Shown here: positions 1 through 8,819 of the stretch, piece by piece | Layout of the letters: every line of letters starts with the position of its first letter | Position numbering within the stretch: position 1 is the stretch's first letter | Origin: an uncultured Pseudomonadales bacterium | GTDB lineage: Bacteria; Pseudomonadota; Gammaproteobacteria; Pseudomonadales; Porticoccaceae | NCBI GenBank assembly: GCA_943846685.1 | Contig: OX044363.1 | Span: 372,001-436,000, forward strand | Length of the DNA: 64,000 nt | Direction: 5' to 3' | Notes under the pieces: model-generated | Seen by the model: the letters and a program-made list of their open reading frames with translations, nothing else | Told to the model about the DNA's origin: nothing | Databases searched by the model: none | Translations under genes and position numbers: made by a program

Positions 1-955
1 TCTATGTATTTACCCCCAAAGGTAATATTGTCGAACTGCCCTCGGGCGCTACGCCTATCGACTTCGCCTATTCGGTGCACACCGGACTCGGCAACAGCTG
101 TATTGCCTGCCGCGTAGACGGGCAGCTAACACCGCTCTCGGAACAGTTACAGAGTGGTCAGAAAGTCGAGATTATCAGCGCCGAAGAAGCACAGCCAAAT
201 CCAAGCTGGTTAAACTTTGTAGTCAGCGCCAAAGCGCGCAGTGCAATTCGCCACTTCCTCAAGCATCAGCAACATGACGAATCTGTAGATCTGGGCAAAC
301 GCCTACTCGACCAGTCTCTGAGTCGCTTGGGAACCAACTACAATCAACTTAAAAAGTCGCAGATCAAAGGCTTGCTCAAAGAGACCGGCGCCAAGACCTT
401 TGAATATATTCTGCAGCAGATTGGCCTCGGCAATCGCGTGCCCTTTGCTGTGGCAAACCTGCTGGTTCCGGCAGCCAAACGCAAGCCAGTGAAGAGAGCA
501 AAAACTCGACACTCCCGGTTATGGTTGATGCCTCTGATGGTCTGCTGCTGCAGTATGCCCGCTGCTGCCACCCGATACCAGGAGATCCTATCGTCGGCCA
601 TATCTCGCCGGGTAAAGGCCTAGTGATTCATCTGGAATCCTGCCGCAATCTTGTCGAAATTCGCAACAATCCAGAAAAATGCATGCCGCTGGCCTGGTCA
701 AATAATGTCAGCGGTGAGTTCCCTGTCGAGCTTAAAGTAGAGATCACACCGGAGCGCGGCTTTATTGCTGCCCTGGCATCGCGAATGACCGAATCAGATG
801 CCACTATTGAAAATATTAGCGTCGATGAAAAAGATGCCTTTACCAGTGTAGTCGACGTTGTACTGACCGTGCGCGACCGCATTCATCTGGCAGATATTCT
901 CAGACGCATCCGCGGCTTGAAACATGTGCGCCGCATCCATCGCGTTAAAAATTAA
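1..955 (+). CDS. spoT: (p)ppGpp synthetase/hydrolase SpoT, C-terminal part, frameshifted
   Basis: This is the 3' part of the bifunctional alarmone enzyme that makes and degrades (p)ppGpp; the HD hydrolase and synthetase domains lie upstream of the window. Reading from base 3, the TGS domain (VFTPKGNIVELPSGATP, ending in DFAYSVHTG) is followed by the helical region. After a frame change the zinc-finger/ACT part appears: YARCCHPIPGDP, HISPGKGLVIH, then an ACT domain ending LKHVRRIHRVKN. The first frame is good to about base 487 (AAKRKP) and the second from about base 488 (SEESKNSTLPV). Adding one C to the CC at about 486-487 restores one SpoT-like frame. Either a sequencing error or a real lesion separating the regulatory ACT domain is possible; error is more likely, because the flanking residues are well conserved. 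ridA follows 21 bases downstream, the usual order in pseudomonads. Confidence 0.93.
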
Positions 956-976
956 TGACCGACAATGGAGACTACC

Positions 977-1360
977 GTGACCAATAAAGCCGTAATTCAT
1001 ACAGACAACGCCCCCGCCGCCATAGGCACTTATTCTCAGGCAGTTAAGGTCAACAACACTGTTTATCTGTCTGGACAGATTCCTCTCGACCCCCAGACCA
1101 TGGAACTGGTCGACAGCGATATCAAGGCGAGTATTCGTCAGGTTTTTGATAACCTCAGCGCAGTTTGCGCAGCCTCTGGCGGCGATCTCGGCAATATAGT
1201 CAAACTGAATATCTTCCTCACCGACCTAGGCAACTTTACTGCGGTCAATGAGGTGATGGCGGAATATTTTCAGCAGCCATTCCCGGCCCGTGCAGCGATT
1301 GGGGTCAGTGAATTACCCAAGGGCGCGCAGGTAGAAATGGATGGGATCGTAGTAATCTAA
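977..1360 (+). CDS. ridA: RidA family enamine/imine deaminase
   Basis: RidA hydrolyses reactive 2-aminoacrylate and related enamines/imines released by PLP enzymes such as threonine dehydratase, protecting the cytosol. The protein is about 127 residues, the family's usual size. It has the signatures [13 protein letters not shown] near the N-terminus, [10 protein letters not shown], and the substrate-binding Arg in [21 protein letters not shown] longer start at 965 is open, but the GTG at 977 has a GGAG six bases before it and begins at the conserved TNKAVIHT, so I chose it. It lies directly after spoT and is probably cotranscribed. A 13-bp tandem duplication begins at its stop codon. Confidence 0.93.
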   Translation: MTNKAVIHTDNAPAAIGTYSQAVKVNNTVYLSGQIPLDPQTMELVDSDIKASIRQVFDNLSAVCAASGGDLGNIVKLNIFLTDLGNFTAVNEVMAEYFQQPFPARAAIGVSELPKGAQVEMDGIVVI

Positions 1361-1384
1361 AAAAGCTATTTAAAGAAGCTATTC
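1359..1384. repeat. 13-bp imperfect tandem repeat at the ridA stop codon
   Basis: Two copies, AAAAAAGCTATTT and AAAGAAGCTATTC, differ at two positions. The first begins inside the ridA TAA. The second runs a few bases into the 3' end of the convergent epimerase gene. It resembles other post-stop duplications in this window. Confidence 0.6.
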
Positions 1385-2221
1385 AGGCAAGGCATCAATT
1401 AAAGACTGATAACCCTCTTTATAACCCGGGTAGATAAACTTATAGCCGGTTTCTAAAAGCCGCTGGTTACTACAGCGGCGAATCGCCTTCTGCTCGACAA
1501 TCTCATCCTGTAAATCAACGTTTAATTGCGCCGCCAGCCACAGACGTAAATCGTGCTGTGTCACCGGCGCGCAGTCAGTCGCCACATACAGACTATCGAG
1601 CTTATCGCCACTTTCAAAACAGCGAATCAAGTGCGCCAACACCCCCGCGCAATCATCACTGTGAATACGATTACTCCACTGCTCGGGCTGAGCCGGGCGG
1701 CCTTTTCCGGCCAATATCTGACCGAGCATACGGGTGCGGCCGGGGCCATAGATACCAGAAAATCTGACAATAATAGAAGCGCAGGGCAGTGCGGAAATAT
1801 GTTCCTCTGCCTGCAACAGCAACTTGCCGGAAAATGACAGCGGTGCTGTCGCCGACAGCTCATCGACCCAGGCACCCTGATTGTCGCCGTAGACACTGGT
1901 ACTAGAAACCCAGATAACCAGACGCGGTTTATGTTCAGCCTTATCAATCGCAGTGGCGAGGGTTGTCGCGCCATCCACATAGGACTTTTGGTAGGCCTCC
2001 GGAGTAAAGGTACCTGGCGTCAATGTCACCACCAGCACATCAAAGCCCTCGGCTAGAACGTCCTGCAGACGATTGAGATCAGTAAGGCTGCCGGCAATAG
2101 GCTTGATCGAATCCGGTAGTTTTTGCGGATTGCGCTTGAGCCCGAAACAGTCATGCTGCGGCGCTAACTGCAAGCCAGTTCGGCAACCAATGTCACCACA
2201 GCCGGCCAATAAAATTTTCAA
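1379..2221 (-). CDS. NAD-dependent epimerase/dehydratase family protein (YeeZ-like SDR)
   Basis: An extended short-chain dehydrogenase-type protein of 280 residues; the substrate is not known. The N-terminus MKILLAGCGDIGCRTG carries the GxGxxG dinucleotide loop at about residues 7-12. WVSSTSVYGDNQG (about 105-117) resembles the SDR catalytic serine region, and FSGIYGPGR matches the usual SDR-e C-terminal substrate region. It resembles the YeeZ family. It runs against ridA and is divergent from recG, with 181 bases between the two starts. It is probably soluble and cytoplasmic. The family assignment is firm; any specific substrate would be a guess. Confidence 0.8.
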   Translation of the reverse strand: MKILLAGCGDIGCRTGLQLAPQHDCFGLKRNPQKLPDSIKPIAGSLTDLNRLQDVLAEGFDVLVVTLTPGTFTPEAYQKSYVDGATTLATAIDKAEHKPRLVIWVSSTSVYGDNQGAWVDELSATAPLSFSGKLLLQAEEHISALPCASIIVRFSGIYGPGRTRMLGQILAGKGRPAQPEQWSNRIHSDDCAGVLAHLIRCFESGDKLDSLYVATDCAPVTQHDLRLWLAAQLNVDLQDEIVEQKAIRRCSNQRLLETGYKFIYPGYKEGYQSLIDALPE

Positions 2222-2402
2222 ACGATGTTTCCCCTCTTATTCTAATTTGGCTATTATTGTGCCACTTCAGAGGTTATCCAAATGACAATAAGCCAACAAG
2301 CGGCATCATCCGCCAATCTGCGCCATTCTGGCATGGCTATAAAGCCCTGTAACCTCAAATTTTCACTTTTTAATTCCAGTTCTCTGACTGTATACGGACT
2401 CT

Positions 2403-4502
2403 ATGCAAGCCCTGCATAGCATCAGCGTCGACAAGCTGCGCGGCGTTGGCCCACAGCTCAGCGGAAAACTGCAAAAGCTCGGTCTGCACAGTATTCAGGA
2501 TCTGCTTTTTCATCTGCCGCTGCGCTATATAGACCGCACAAAAATCACAGCTATTGGCGGCATCCAACCGCTTACCGAAGTGGTTATTGAAGGCGAGATA
2601 AAAGCCTCTGATGTGGTCTTTGGTCGCCGCCGCAGCCTAGTCTGCCGGATTCAGGATCACAGCGGAACCATCACATTGCGCTTCTTTCATTTTAATCAGG
2701 CACAGCAACAGAGCCTGCAGGCTGGAACCAAACTGCGTTGTTTTGGCGAGGTGCGGCGCGGCAAAGCTGGCCTGGAAATGTACCATCCAGAATATCAGCA
2801 TCTCAATCAGGCCAAGCCGCCGGCACTGGCAGAAACCCTGACCCCGATCTATCCGGCAACCGAGGGTGTCACTCAGCAGCGAATTCGCGACCTCTGCGCC
2901 CAGGCCCTGCAACGACTGGATACCCATCGACTTGAAGATCTACTATATGCAGATCTGGACAGTCCCAGACTGTCTTACTCTCTGGTCGATGCGGTGCGTC
3001 TATTGCACAACCCGCCACCGGGCACTGCACTGAATCTGCTCGCGGAGGGAGAGCATCCTGCCCAGCAGCGGCTCGCCGCTGAAGAGTTAGTCGCCCATCA
3101 TTTAAGTCTGTTGCGACTGCGACAGAAGATTCAACAGCAAGGAGCTCCAGCACTGGCCCCCAATGAGCCCGCCAGTCAACGCTTCCTCGAGCAACTGCCA
3201 TTTACACTGACCGCTGCACAGCAGCGTGTTGCCACGGAAATCAGTGCCGATATCAGTCAGTCTCTGCCGATGCTGAGATTGGTTCAGGGCGATGTTGGCT
3301 CGGGCAAAACCGTGGTCGCGGCTCTCGCCGCTGTGCAGGCGATTGCCAGCGGTATGCAAGCCGCACTGATGGCGCCCACAGAAATACTCGCCGAACAGCA
3401 CCGGGTTAATTTCGAGACATGGCTGAAACCACTGGGTATACGCATTGCCTGGCTAACCGGAAAACTCAAAGGCAAGGGCCGCGAAGTGCAACTGGCGGCT
3501 ATTGCCGATGGCAGCGCGCAGATTATTATTGGCACCCATGCGCTGTTTCAAGAAGGCGTCGAATTCCATAATCTCGGCCTGACAATTATTGACGAGCAGC
3601 ACCGCTTCGGCGTTCATCAGCGCCTGGCGCTGCGCAAGAAAGGCGCCAATCTTGACGCTGATACCGCGGGCCTAGGTTCCACCCCCCACCAGTTAATTAT
3701 GACCGCAACACCTATTCCGCGAACGCTAGCGATGAGTGCCTATGCAGATCTCGACTGCTCGGTGATTGATGAGTTACCGCCCGGGCGCACACCGGTCGAA
3801 ACTGTGGTGCTCAACAACCTTAGACGCAACGATGTAATTGAACGAGTACGCGCCTCCTGCACCAGCGGTCGTCAGGCCTACTGGGTATGCACGCTAATTG
3901 AAGAATCGGATGTGCTCGAAGCTCAGGCTGCCGAGGCAACCGCCCAAGAGCTGCAACTAATGCTCTCGGAGCTGTCTATCGGTTTGATTCACGGTCGCCT
4001 TAAGCCAAAAGAAAAAGTGCAGATTATGCAGGCCTTTAAAGACGGTGAGATCAACTTACTGGTCGCCACAACAGTCATTGAAGTGGGCGTTGATGTGCCC
4101 AATGCGAGCCTGATGATTATCGAGAACTCCGAGCGTCTCGGCCTCTCCCAACTCCATCAGCTGCGCGGCCGAGTGGGGCGCGGCAGTGAAAGCAGCCACT
4201 GTGTTCTGCTCTATCAACCGCCTATCTCTGGCAACAGTGCGGCGCGCCTGAAAATTATGCGCGAGACCAACGATGGCTTTAAGATCGCCGAGAAAGATCT
4301 GGAGATCCGCGGACCCGGTGAGGTGCTCGGCACCCGACAAACCGGCGATATGCAGTTTCATATTGCCGATCTGCAGAGAGATGCCCATATGCTGCCAGAG
4401 GTTAAGACCATCGCTCTGGCGCTTCTGCATCAGCACCCCGAAAACGTGGATCCATTAATTGCCCGCTGGCTGGGTCACAGCGAAGAGTATGCTCAGGCTT
4501 AG
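2403..4502 (+). CDS. recG: ATP-dependent DNA helicase RecG
   Basis: RecG is a monomeric double-strand DNA translocase that reverses stalled replication forks and processes Holliday junctions. The protein is 699 residues, normal for RecG. The N-terminal wedge/OB region includes RGVGPQLSGKLQKLGL and LLFHLPLRYIDRT. Helicase motif I, GDVGSGKT, is near residue 297, motif II (DEQH) near 396, and motif III (TATPIPRT) follows. The late motif QLRGRVGRG is near 586, and the C-terminal RecG region follows it. The start ATG at 2403 has no strong Shine-Dalgarno, but the protein begins at the expected point. Close to spoT as in pseudomonads. Confidence 0.97.
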   Translation: MQALHSISVDKLRGVGPQLSGKLQKLGLHSIQDLLFHLPLRYIDRTKITAIGGIQPLTEVVIEGEIKASDVVFGRRRSLVCRIQDHSGTITLRFFHFNQAQQQSLQAGTKLRCFGEVRRGKAGLEMYHPEYQHLNQAKPPALAETLTPIYPATEGVTQQRIRDLCAQALQRLDTHRLEDLLYADLDSPRLSYSLVDAVRLLHNPPPGTALNLLAEGEHPAQQRLAAEELVAHHLSLLRLRQKIQQQGAPALAPNEPASQRFLEQLPFTLTAAQQRVATEISADISQSLPMLRLVQGDVGSGKTVVAALAAVQAIASGMQAALMAPTEILAEQHRVNFETWLKPLGIRIAWLTGKLKGKGREVQLAAIADGSAQIIIGTHALFQEGVEFHNLGLTIIDEQHRFGVHQRLALRKKGANLDADTAGLGSTPHQLIMTATPIPRTLAMSAYADLDCSVIDELPPGRTPVETVVLNNLRRNDVIERVRASCTSGRQAYWVCTLIEESDVLEAQAAEATAQELQLMLSELSIGLIHGRLKPKEKVQIMQAFKDGEINLLVATTVIEVGVDVPNASLMIIENSERLGLSQLHQLRGRVGRGSESSHCVLLYQPPISGNSAARLKIMRETNDGFKIAEKDLEIRGPGEVLGTRQTGDMQFHIADLQRDAHMLPEVKTIALALLHQHPENVDPLIARWLGHSEEYAQA

Positions 4503-4505
4503 ATG

Positions 4506-4547
4506 GGCGGTCTTAGTTAGGTAGTCTTAGTTAGGCAGTCTTAGATA
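4506..4547. repeat. 14-bp imperfect tandem repeat, three copies, after recG
   Basis: Three consecutive 14-bp units, GGCGGTCTTAGTTA, GGTAGTCTTAGTTA and GGCAGTCTTAGATA, start three bases after the recG TAG. A degenerate fourth unit (GGCAGGTGCAG) follows. It fills about half of the 103-base gap to the DUF47 gene. No hairpin or promoter is evident in it. Confidence 0.75.
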
Positions 4548-4605
4548 GGCAGGTGCAGAAAAGCAGGCTAGAATAAATTTAAAAATAATCTAAAAGGGGT
4601 TTCAG

Positions 4606-5286
4606 ATGGCGTTGAGTAACTCGATTTCAAATATCTTTGGGGTGTCCCCCATCAAACCGCTGCAAAATCATATGGCAGCAGCGATAAAGTGCGTTGACCT
4701 TTTAGACCCTTTCCTAAAGGCGACATTTGAAGATAATTGGGACAAGGCAACAGATGTCTTTGATAAAATCAGCGCCGAAGAACAGAGCGCCGACGATCTT
4801 AAAAAACAATTTCGTATGCATATGCCTAAAAGCCTGTTTATGCCGGTTTCAAGGGGCGACCTTCTCAGCATAATTACCAAGCAGGACAATATTGCCAATC
4901 TCACCAAAGATATATGCGGCATTATTCTCGGCAGAAAAATGGCTATACCGAAAAAGCTCCAGGATGACTTTATTGGCTTTGCCGAGAGCTCTGCAGAGAC
5001 TTGCCATAAAGCTCACGGCGCGATCAATGAACTCGATGAACTGCTCGAAACCGGGTTTGCCGGATCGGAAGTGAAATTTGTTAAAAAGCTGATTCGTGAT
5101 CTCGCTGCACAAGAGCAGAAAGTCGATAAAAAAGAACAAAAACTACGTAAAAAATTATTTAATATCGAAACTGACCTGTCGCCCATTGATGTGATTTTTA
5201 TGTATAACATAATTGATCAGATCGGCGGCCTGGCCGACACCGCCGAGCTGATTGGCAACCAAGTTGAGCTACTTCTAGCAAAATAA
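4606..5286 (+). CDS. DUF47 family PhoU-like protein (PiT accessory)
   Basis: A 226-residue all-alpha cytoplasmic protein of the TIGR00153/DUF47 family, related to PhoU, which is typically encoded beside PiT phosphate transporters and thought to modulate them. Seen in the sequence: SNIFGVSPIKPLQNHM at the N-terminus, a helical four-helix-bundle pattern, the basic/acidic stretch around EQKVDKKEQKLRKKLFNIE, and DVIFMYNIIDQIGGLADTAE near the C-terminus, all typical of this family. AAAAGGGG lies upstream of the ATG. The PiT gene starts 48 bases after its stop, so the two likely form an operon. Its precise regulatory role is inferred from the family, not shown here. Confidence 0.88.
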   Translation: MALSNSISNIFGVSPIKPLQNHMAAAIKCVDLLDPFLKATFEDNWDKATDVFDKISAEEQSADDLKKQFRMHMPKSLFMPVSRGDLLSIITKQDNIANLTKDICGIILGRKMAIPKKLQDDFIGFAESSAETCHKAHGAINELDELLETGFAGSEVKFVKKLIRDLAAQEQKVDKKEQKLRKKLFNIETDLSPIDVIFMYNIIDQIGGLADTAELIGNQVELLLAK

Positions 5287-5334
5287 TAACTACAAAAATC
5301 CACTAGAAAATAATCACTTTCGGAAACCAACATT

Positions 5335-6615
5335 ATGGAATTTTTTACTGAATACGGCGCTATTCTAATTATCATTGCCGCGATGGCCGGCTTTTTTATG
5401 GCCTGGGGCGTCGGCGCCAATGATGTCGCTAATGCAATGGGTACCTCGGTTGGCTCCAAAGCGCTGACCATTAAGCAGGCTATTCTTATCGCCATGGTAT
5501 TTGAATTCGCCGGTGCTTATTTGGCCGGGGGCGAAGTTACCTCAACCATTCGCAAAGGCATTGTCGATTCCGCCATCTTTGCCGAAAGACCCAATGATCT
5601 GGTATTTGGCATGTTATCCGCGCTGCTGGCTGCAGGAACATGGCTGATGATTGCCAGCTTTATGGGCTGGCCAGTGTCGACAACCCATTCTATTGTCGGT
5701 GCGATTGTCGGCTTTGCGGCGATTGGTGTTTCGGTCGATGCGGTTCACTGGGGCAAGGTAAGCACTATTGTCGCCAGCTGGGTGGTCTCTCCAGTGATAG
5801 CAGGCACCCTGTCTTTCGCGCTGTTCCGCAGTGTGCAACGTCTTATCCTGCTCCAGGACGACCCCTTTACAAAAGCCAAACGCTATATTCCTATTTATAT
5901 GTTTTTTGTTGGTTTCCTTATCGCCATGGTGACCCTGCTAAAAGGTCTCAAGCATGTCTTTAAAGATAACGGCATGGCATTGACCTTTGCAGATTCTGCA
6001 CTGATCGCATCGGTGGTCGGTATTGTTGTGGCGATAATTGGCAGCTACCTATTATCTCGAATTAAGCGTGACCTGAGCTTGGAAACAGATAATCGCTTCG
6101 CCAATGTTGAGCGCGTCTTCGCCGTCCTGATGATCTTTACTGCCTGTGCTATGGCCTTTGCCCACGGCTCAAACGATGTGGCTAACGCTGTAGGCCCTCT
6201 GGCTGCCGTGGTGAGCATTGTCTCTTCCGGCGGTGATATTGCCGCAAAGAGCATTATGCCCCCGTGGATACTCCTCTTGGGTGGTGGCGGAATCGTTGTG
6301 GGTCTCGCCACTTACGGCTTTAAAGTAATGGGCACCATCGGCCGCAAGATTACCGAGCTGACGCCAAGCCGTGGCTTTGCTGCCGAGCTGGGCGCCGCCG
6401 CTACTGTGGTTATTGCCTCGGGTACCGGCCTGCCAATCTCAACCACTCACACTCTGGTTGGTGCGGTTCTCGGCGTCGGTTTAGCCCGTGGTATTGGCGC
6501 ATTAAATCTGCGTATGGTGGGATCGATCTTCCTATCCTGGCTGGTCACTCTGCCTGCCGGTGCCGGTCTCTGTATTATCTTCTTCTATATATTCAAAGCC
6601 AGCTTTGGTCAATAA
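5335..6615 (+). CDS. pit: PiT family inorganic phosphate transporter
   Basis: A low-affinity inner-membrane phosphate (metal-phosphate) symporter of 426 residues with about 10-12 hydrophobic segments. The two inverted PiT repeats each carry the family signature: GANDVANAMGTS at about residues 27-38 and AHGSNDVANAVGP at about 275-287. Conserved PVSTTHSIVGAIVG and PISTTHTLVGAVLG elements follow each half. It is preceded by its PhoU-like partner and followed by a strong inverted repeat. The pair sits just before the nitrate locus, but nothing in the sequence links their regulation. Confidence 0.95.
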   Translation: MEFFTEYGAILIIIAAMAGFFMAWGVGANDVANAMGTSVGSKALTIKQAILIAMVFEFAGAYLAGGEVTSTIRKGIVDSAIFAERPNDLVFGMLSALLAAGTWLMIASFMGWPVSTTHSIVGAIVGFAAIGVSVDAVHWGKVSTIVASWVVSPVIAGTLSFALFRSVQRLILLQDDPFTKAKRYIPIYMFFVGFLIAMVTLLKGLKHVFKDNGMALTFADSALIASVVGIVVAIIGSYLLSRIKRDLSLETDNRFANVERVFAVLMIFTACAMAFAHGSNDVANAVGPLAAVVSIVSSGGDIAAKSIMPPWILLLGGGGIVVGLATYGFKVMGTIGRKITELTPSRGFAAELGAAATVVIASGTGLPISTTHTLVGAVLGVGLARGIGALNLRMVGSIFLSWLVTLPAGAGLCIIFFYIFKASFGQ

Positions 6616-6621
6616 GTCTCA

Positions 6622-6656
6622 GGCGCCATTAAACAGCCACACTGTTTAATGGCGCC
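6622..6656. terminator. Perfect 15-bp inverted repeat after the PiT gene
   Basis: GGCGCCATTAAACAG and its exact complement CTGTTTAATGGCGCC flank a five-base loop (CCACA), beginning seven bases after the transporter stop. It is followed by GATTCC rather than a T-run, so termination may be weak or the hairpin may stabilise the transcript. Confidence 0.6.
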
Positions 6657-6788
6657 GATTCCTAAACGTAAATCATCCAGAATAAAACTGCCCCAAGATA
6701 TAGCCAAACCAAAAAGTCTCGCACCAGCTTGTTTCAAAACCTTTCCTTAAGCGTCCTCAAAATCAGCTAAGTTATTGATTTTATTGGC

Positions 6789-6805
6789 TTGGCACGGATA
6801 TTGTA
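6789..6805 (+). promoter_or_regulatory. Sigma-54-like -24/-12 promoter of the porin leader
   Basis: TTGGCACGGATATTGTA matches the -24/-12 consensus (TGGCACG...TTGCW) except for T instead of C in the -12 GC. The two G anchors (6791 and 6803) are 12 bases apart as required. The predicted transcript start, about 6815, falls exactly at the first leader hairpin. GCACC at 6721-6725 resembles half an NtrC site but has no good partner. Confidence 0.6.
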
Positions 6806-6814
6806 TTGTGATTA

Positions 6815-6881
6815 GCGACATTGCAGTCTGCCGGGTAACGTAGCCCCTGCGCAAACGAATATTTGTGCACGGGCTTTTTTT
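6815..6881 (+). promoter_or_regulatory. ANTAR-type antitermination leader upstream of the porin
   Basis: Hairpin P1 is GCGAC-[ATTGCA]-GTC(T)GC at 6815-6831. Hairpin P2 is GGGT-[AACGTA]-GCCC at 6833-6846. Both hexaloops have A at position 1 and G at position 4, the rule for RNA targets of ANTAR proteins such as NasT/NasR. The 3' arm of P2 (GCCC at 6843) is also the start of a terminator stem, GCCCCTGCGCAAA (6843-6855) with TTTGTGCACGGGC (6862-6874), followed by seven T. P2 and the terminator therefore exclude each other. The motif is well known for nitrate genes; its use here by NasT is inferred from the adjacent nasT. Confidence 0.78.
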
Positions 6882-6917
6882 GTTTTTTGACCTTCGTTTT
6901 TCACAATAGGATTTACT

Positions 6918-8123
6918 ATGAACCACACACGCATCATCTCAACCGCTGCAGCGGCGCTTCTATGCCTGCAGCCTTTTGTCGCAACCTCTGCCGAAGATGC
7001 AACCAGTGTCAGCCAGATGTTCACTGATGGCAGCGCTTCAACATCTTTCCGCTATCGCTACGAAATGGTTGACCAGGATGGTATCGATAAAGATGCCGGT
7101 GCCTCAACACTAAAATCTCGCCTGACTTGGAAATCGGCTGCCTACAATGGGTTTACTGCAGGTATCGAAGTAGACAATGTCACCGTTATTGGTAACGAGA
7201 GCTACAAGACGCCAACCAATGGTAATGCTGGCTACCCAATCGTCGCCGACCCCAAGGGTACAGATATGAACCAGGCTTTTGTCGGCTATGCAGGTTCATC
7301 CTACAGCGCCAAGCTTGGTCGTCAGCGTATTTTGCACGCCGGTCAGCGTTTTGTCGGCGGTGTCGGCTGGAGACAGAATGAGCAGACTTACGATGCACTG
7401 ACTCTCAGCCTGCCAGATTTTCATTCGGTGAAAATCGACTACAGTTACATCTGGAACGTAAACCGTATCTTTGGCCCTATCGACAGCACAGTTCAGGCCA
7501 AGCAGTGGGGGTCTGATTCCCATGCGCTGTTGGCCTCTTACTCACCGGCTAAAGGACATTCATTTAAGGGTTACGCCTATCTTCTGGACTTCGACAATGC
7601 GGCTGCCAACTCGACTAGTACTTACGGTATCGACTACAAAGGCAAACTTGGCAAGGCAACATTGGCCGCCAGTATCGCCTCGCAGTCAGACTATGGCGAC
7701 AACCCTGCCTCATTCGACACTGATTACCTGATGGCTGAGCTCAGCATGCCGGTCAAAAAGGTAACTGTTGCTCTGGGTTATGAATTGCTTGGCAGTGATG
7801 AAGGTGTTGGCTTTAAAACCCCACTAGCGACATTGCACAAGTTCCAGGGTTGGGCTGATAAGTTCCTCGGTACTCCGGGAACTGGTCTTGAAGATACCTA
7901 CCTGAAAGTCGCAGGCAAGATTTCCGGTATTCCTGTTGCCGTTTTCTACCATACGTTTACTGCCGATGAAGGCGGTGCCGATCTTGGTTCGGAACTGGAT
8001 ATTGTCGGTACCTACAAAATCAATAAAAACCTTTCTGCACAGCTTAAATACGCCAGCTACTCTGCAGATACCCATGCAACTGATACCGATAAAGTCTGGT
8101 TGACGTTGAATATGAAGTTTTAA
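6918..8123 (+). CDS. Outer-membrane beta-barrel porin, probably for nitrate/nitrite
   Basis: A 401-residue protein with a Sec signal peptide (about residues 1-25, ending near ATSAEDA) and alternating hydrophobic/polar beta strands. It ends in the aromatic residue of a typical outer-membrane barrel signal (LTLNMKF). It resembles the alginate-export/OprD-like porins of marine gammaproteobacteria; no enzymatic motif is seen. Its gene is preceded by a sigma-54-like promoter and an ANTAR-type leader that closely matches the one before nrtA. It lies directly before nasT-nasS. I therefore infer that it admits nitrate or nitrite across the outer membrane. A terminator follows. Family assignment is by overall character, so the exact porin class is uncertain. 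Confidence 0.75.
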   Translation: MNHTRIISTAAAALLCLQPFVATSAEDATSVSQMFTDGSASTSFRYRYEMVDQDGIDKDAGASTLKSRLTWKSAAYNGFTAGIEVDNVTVIGNESYKTPTNGNAGYPIVADPKGTDMNQAFVGYAGSSYSAKLGRQRILHAGQRFVGGVGWRQNEQTYDALTLSLPDFHSVKIDYSYIWNVNRIFGPIDSTVQAKQWGSDSHALLASYSPAKGHSFKGYAYLLDFDNAAANSTSTYGIDYKGKLGKATLAASIASQSDYGDNPASFDTDYLMAELSMPVKKVTVALGYELLGSDEGVGFKTPLATLHKFQGWADKFLGTPGTGLEDTYLKVAGKISGIPVAVFYHTFTADEGGADLGSELDIVGTYKINKNLSAQLKYASYSADTHATDTDKVWLTLNMKF

Positions 8124-8155
8124 TCCTATCTCCCAAAGATAGTAATAATAAGATC

Positions 8156-8186
8156 GGGGCGTGGATATGATCTGCGCCCCTTTTTT
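8156..8186 (+). terminator. Intrinsic terminator after the porin gene
   Basis: GGGGCG (8156-8161) pairs with CGCCCC (8175-8180), with further GGAT/GATC-like pairing inside, followed by six T. It lies 33 bases after the porin stop and before nasT. Some readthrough into nasT is plausible since no separate promoter is obvious. Confidence 0.75.
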
Positions 8187-8219
8187 ATTACTTCGCCTTT
8201 TTTTACAACAGATAAATTT

Positions 8220-8819
8220 ATGACCTCAGAGGTAGAAAAAAATCATGCTCGCGTAATGCTGGTGGATGACCTTCCGCAGCGATCTGCCCGAGTTGAAGAA
8301 AAACTTATTCAAGATGGCTTTGAGGTTATTTCCATACTGCCCTCTGCAACAGGTTTACTGTTTCAAATCGAACAGCTCAAACCAGATATTATCCTTATTG
8401 ATTTACAGTCCCCGGGCCGTGATGTTCTCGACAGCCTGTCGGTGATCAATGCTCACAATCCCACACCGGTGGTGATGTTCTCGGAAGAGGAAGATCCAGA
8501 TTTTATTAAAGATGCCGTCGATGCCGGTGTCACCGCCTATATGATGGGTGGCGTAGATACGGAAAAAGTAAAACCTGTGATCGACGTCGCCATGGCGCAA
8601 TTTAAATCCTTTCAGTCACTGCGCCAGAAATTGGATACCACAAGAACACAGCTAGAGAGCCTGTCGGTGATCGACAAAGCCAAACGTCTGCTGATGGATC
8701 AACAGGGAATCAGTGAAGACAGCGCCCACAAAGTGTTGCGCAACCTTTCTATGGACAGCAATCAGAGCCTGCCTCAGGCGGCCAAATCCGTTGTACAAAT
8801 ACTTAATAAAAATTCCTAG
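8220..8819 (+). CDS. nasT: NasT, ANTAR-domain nitrate-responsive antiterminator
   Basis: A two-domain RNA-binding response regulator of 199 residues. The receiver domain (about 10-130) has the acidic pair in VMLVDDLP and the expected phospho-acceptor Asp in IILIDLQSPG near residue 61. A coiled linker (LRQKLDTTRTQLE) leads to a C-terminal ANTAR domain (about 140-195: IDKAKRLLMDQQGISED...AHKVLRNLSMD). In the NasS/NasT system NasT is held by NasS without nitrate and, when released, binds two-hairpin leaders and prevents termination. Two such leaders flank this gene. The stop overlaps a GTG start of nasS, so the two are translationally coupled. Confidence 0.93.
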   Translation: MTSEVEKNHARVMLVDDLPQRSARVEEKLIQDGFEVISILPSATGLLFQIEQLKPDIILIDLQSPGRDVLDSLSVINAHNPTPVVMFSEEEDPDFIKDAVDAGVTAYMMGGVDTEKVKPVIDVAMAQFKSFQSLRQKLDTTRTQLESLSVIDKAKRLLMDQQGISEDSAHKVLRNLSMDSNQSLPQAAKSVVQILNKNS

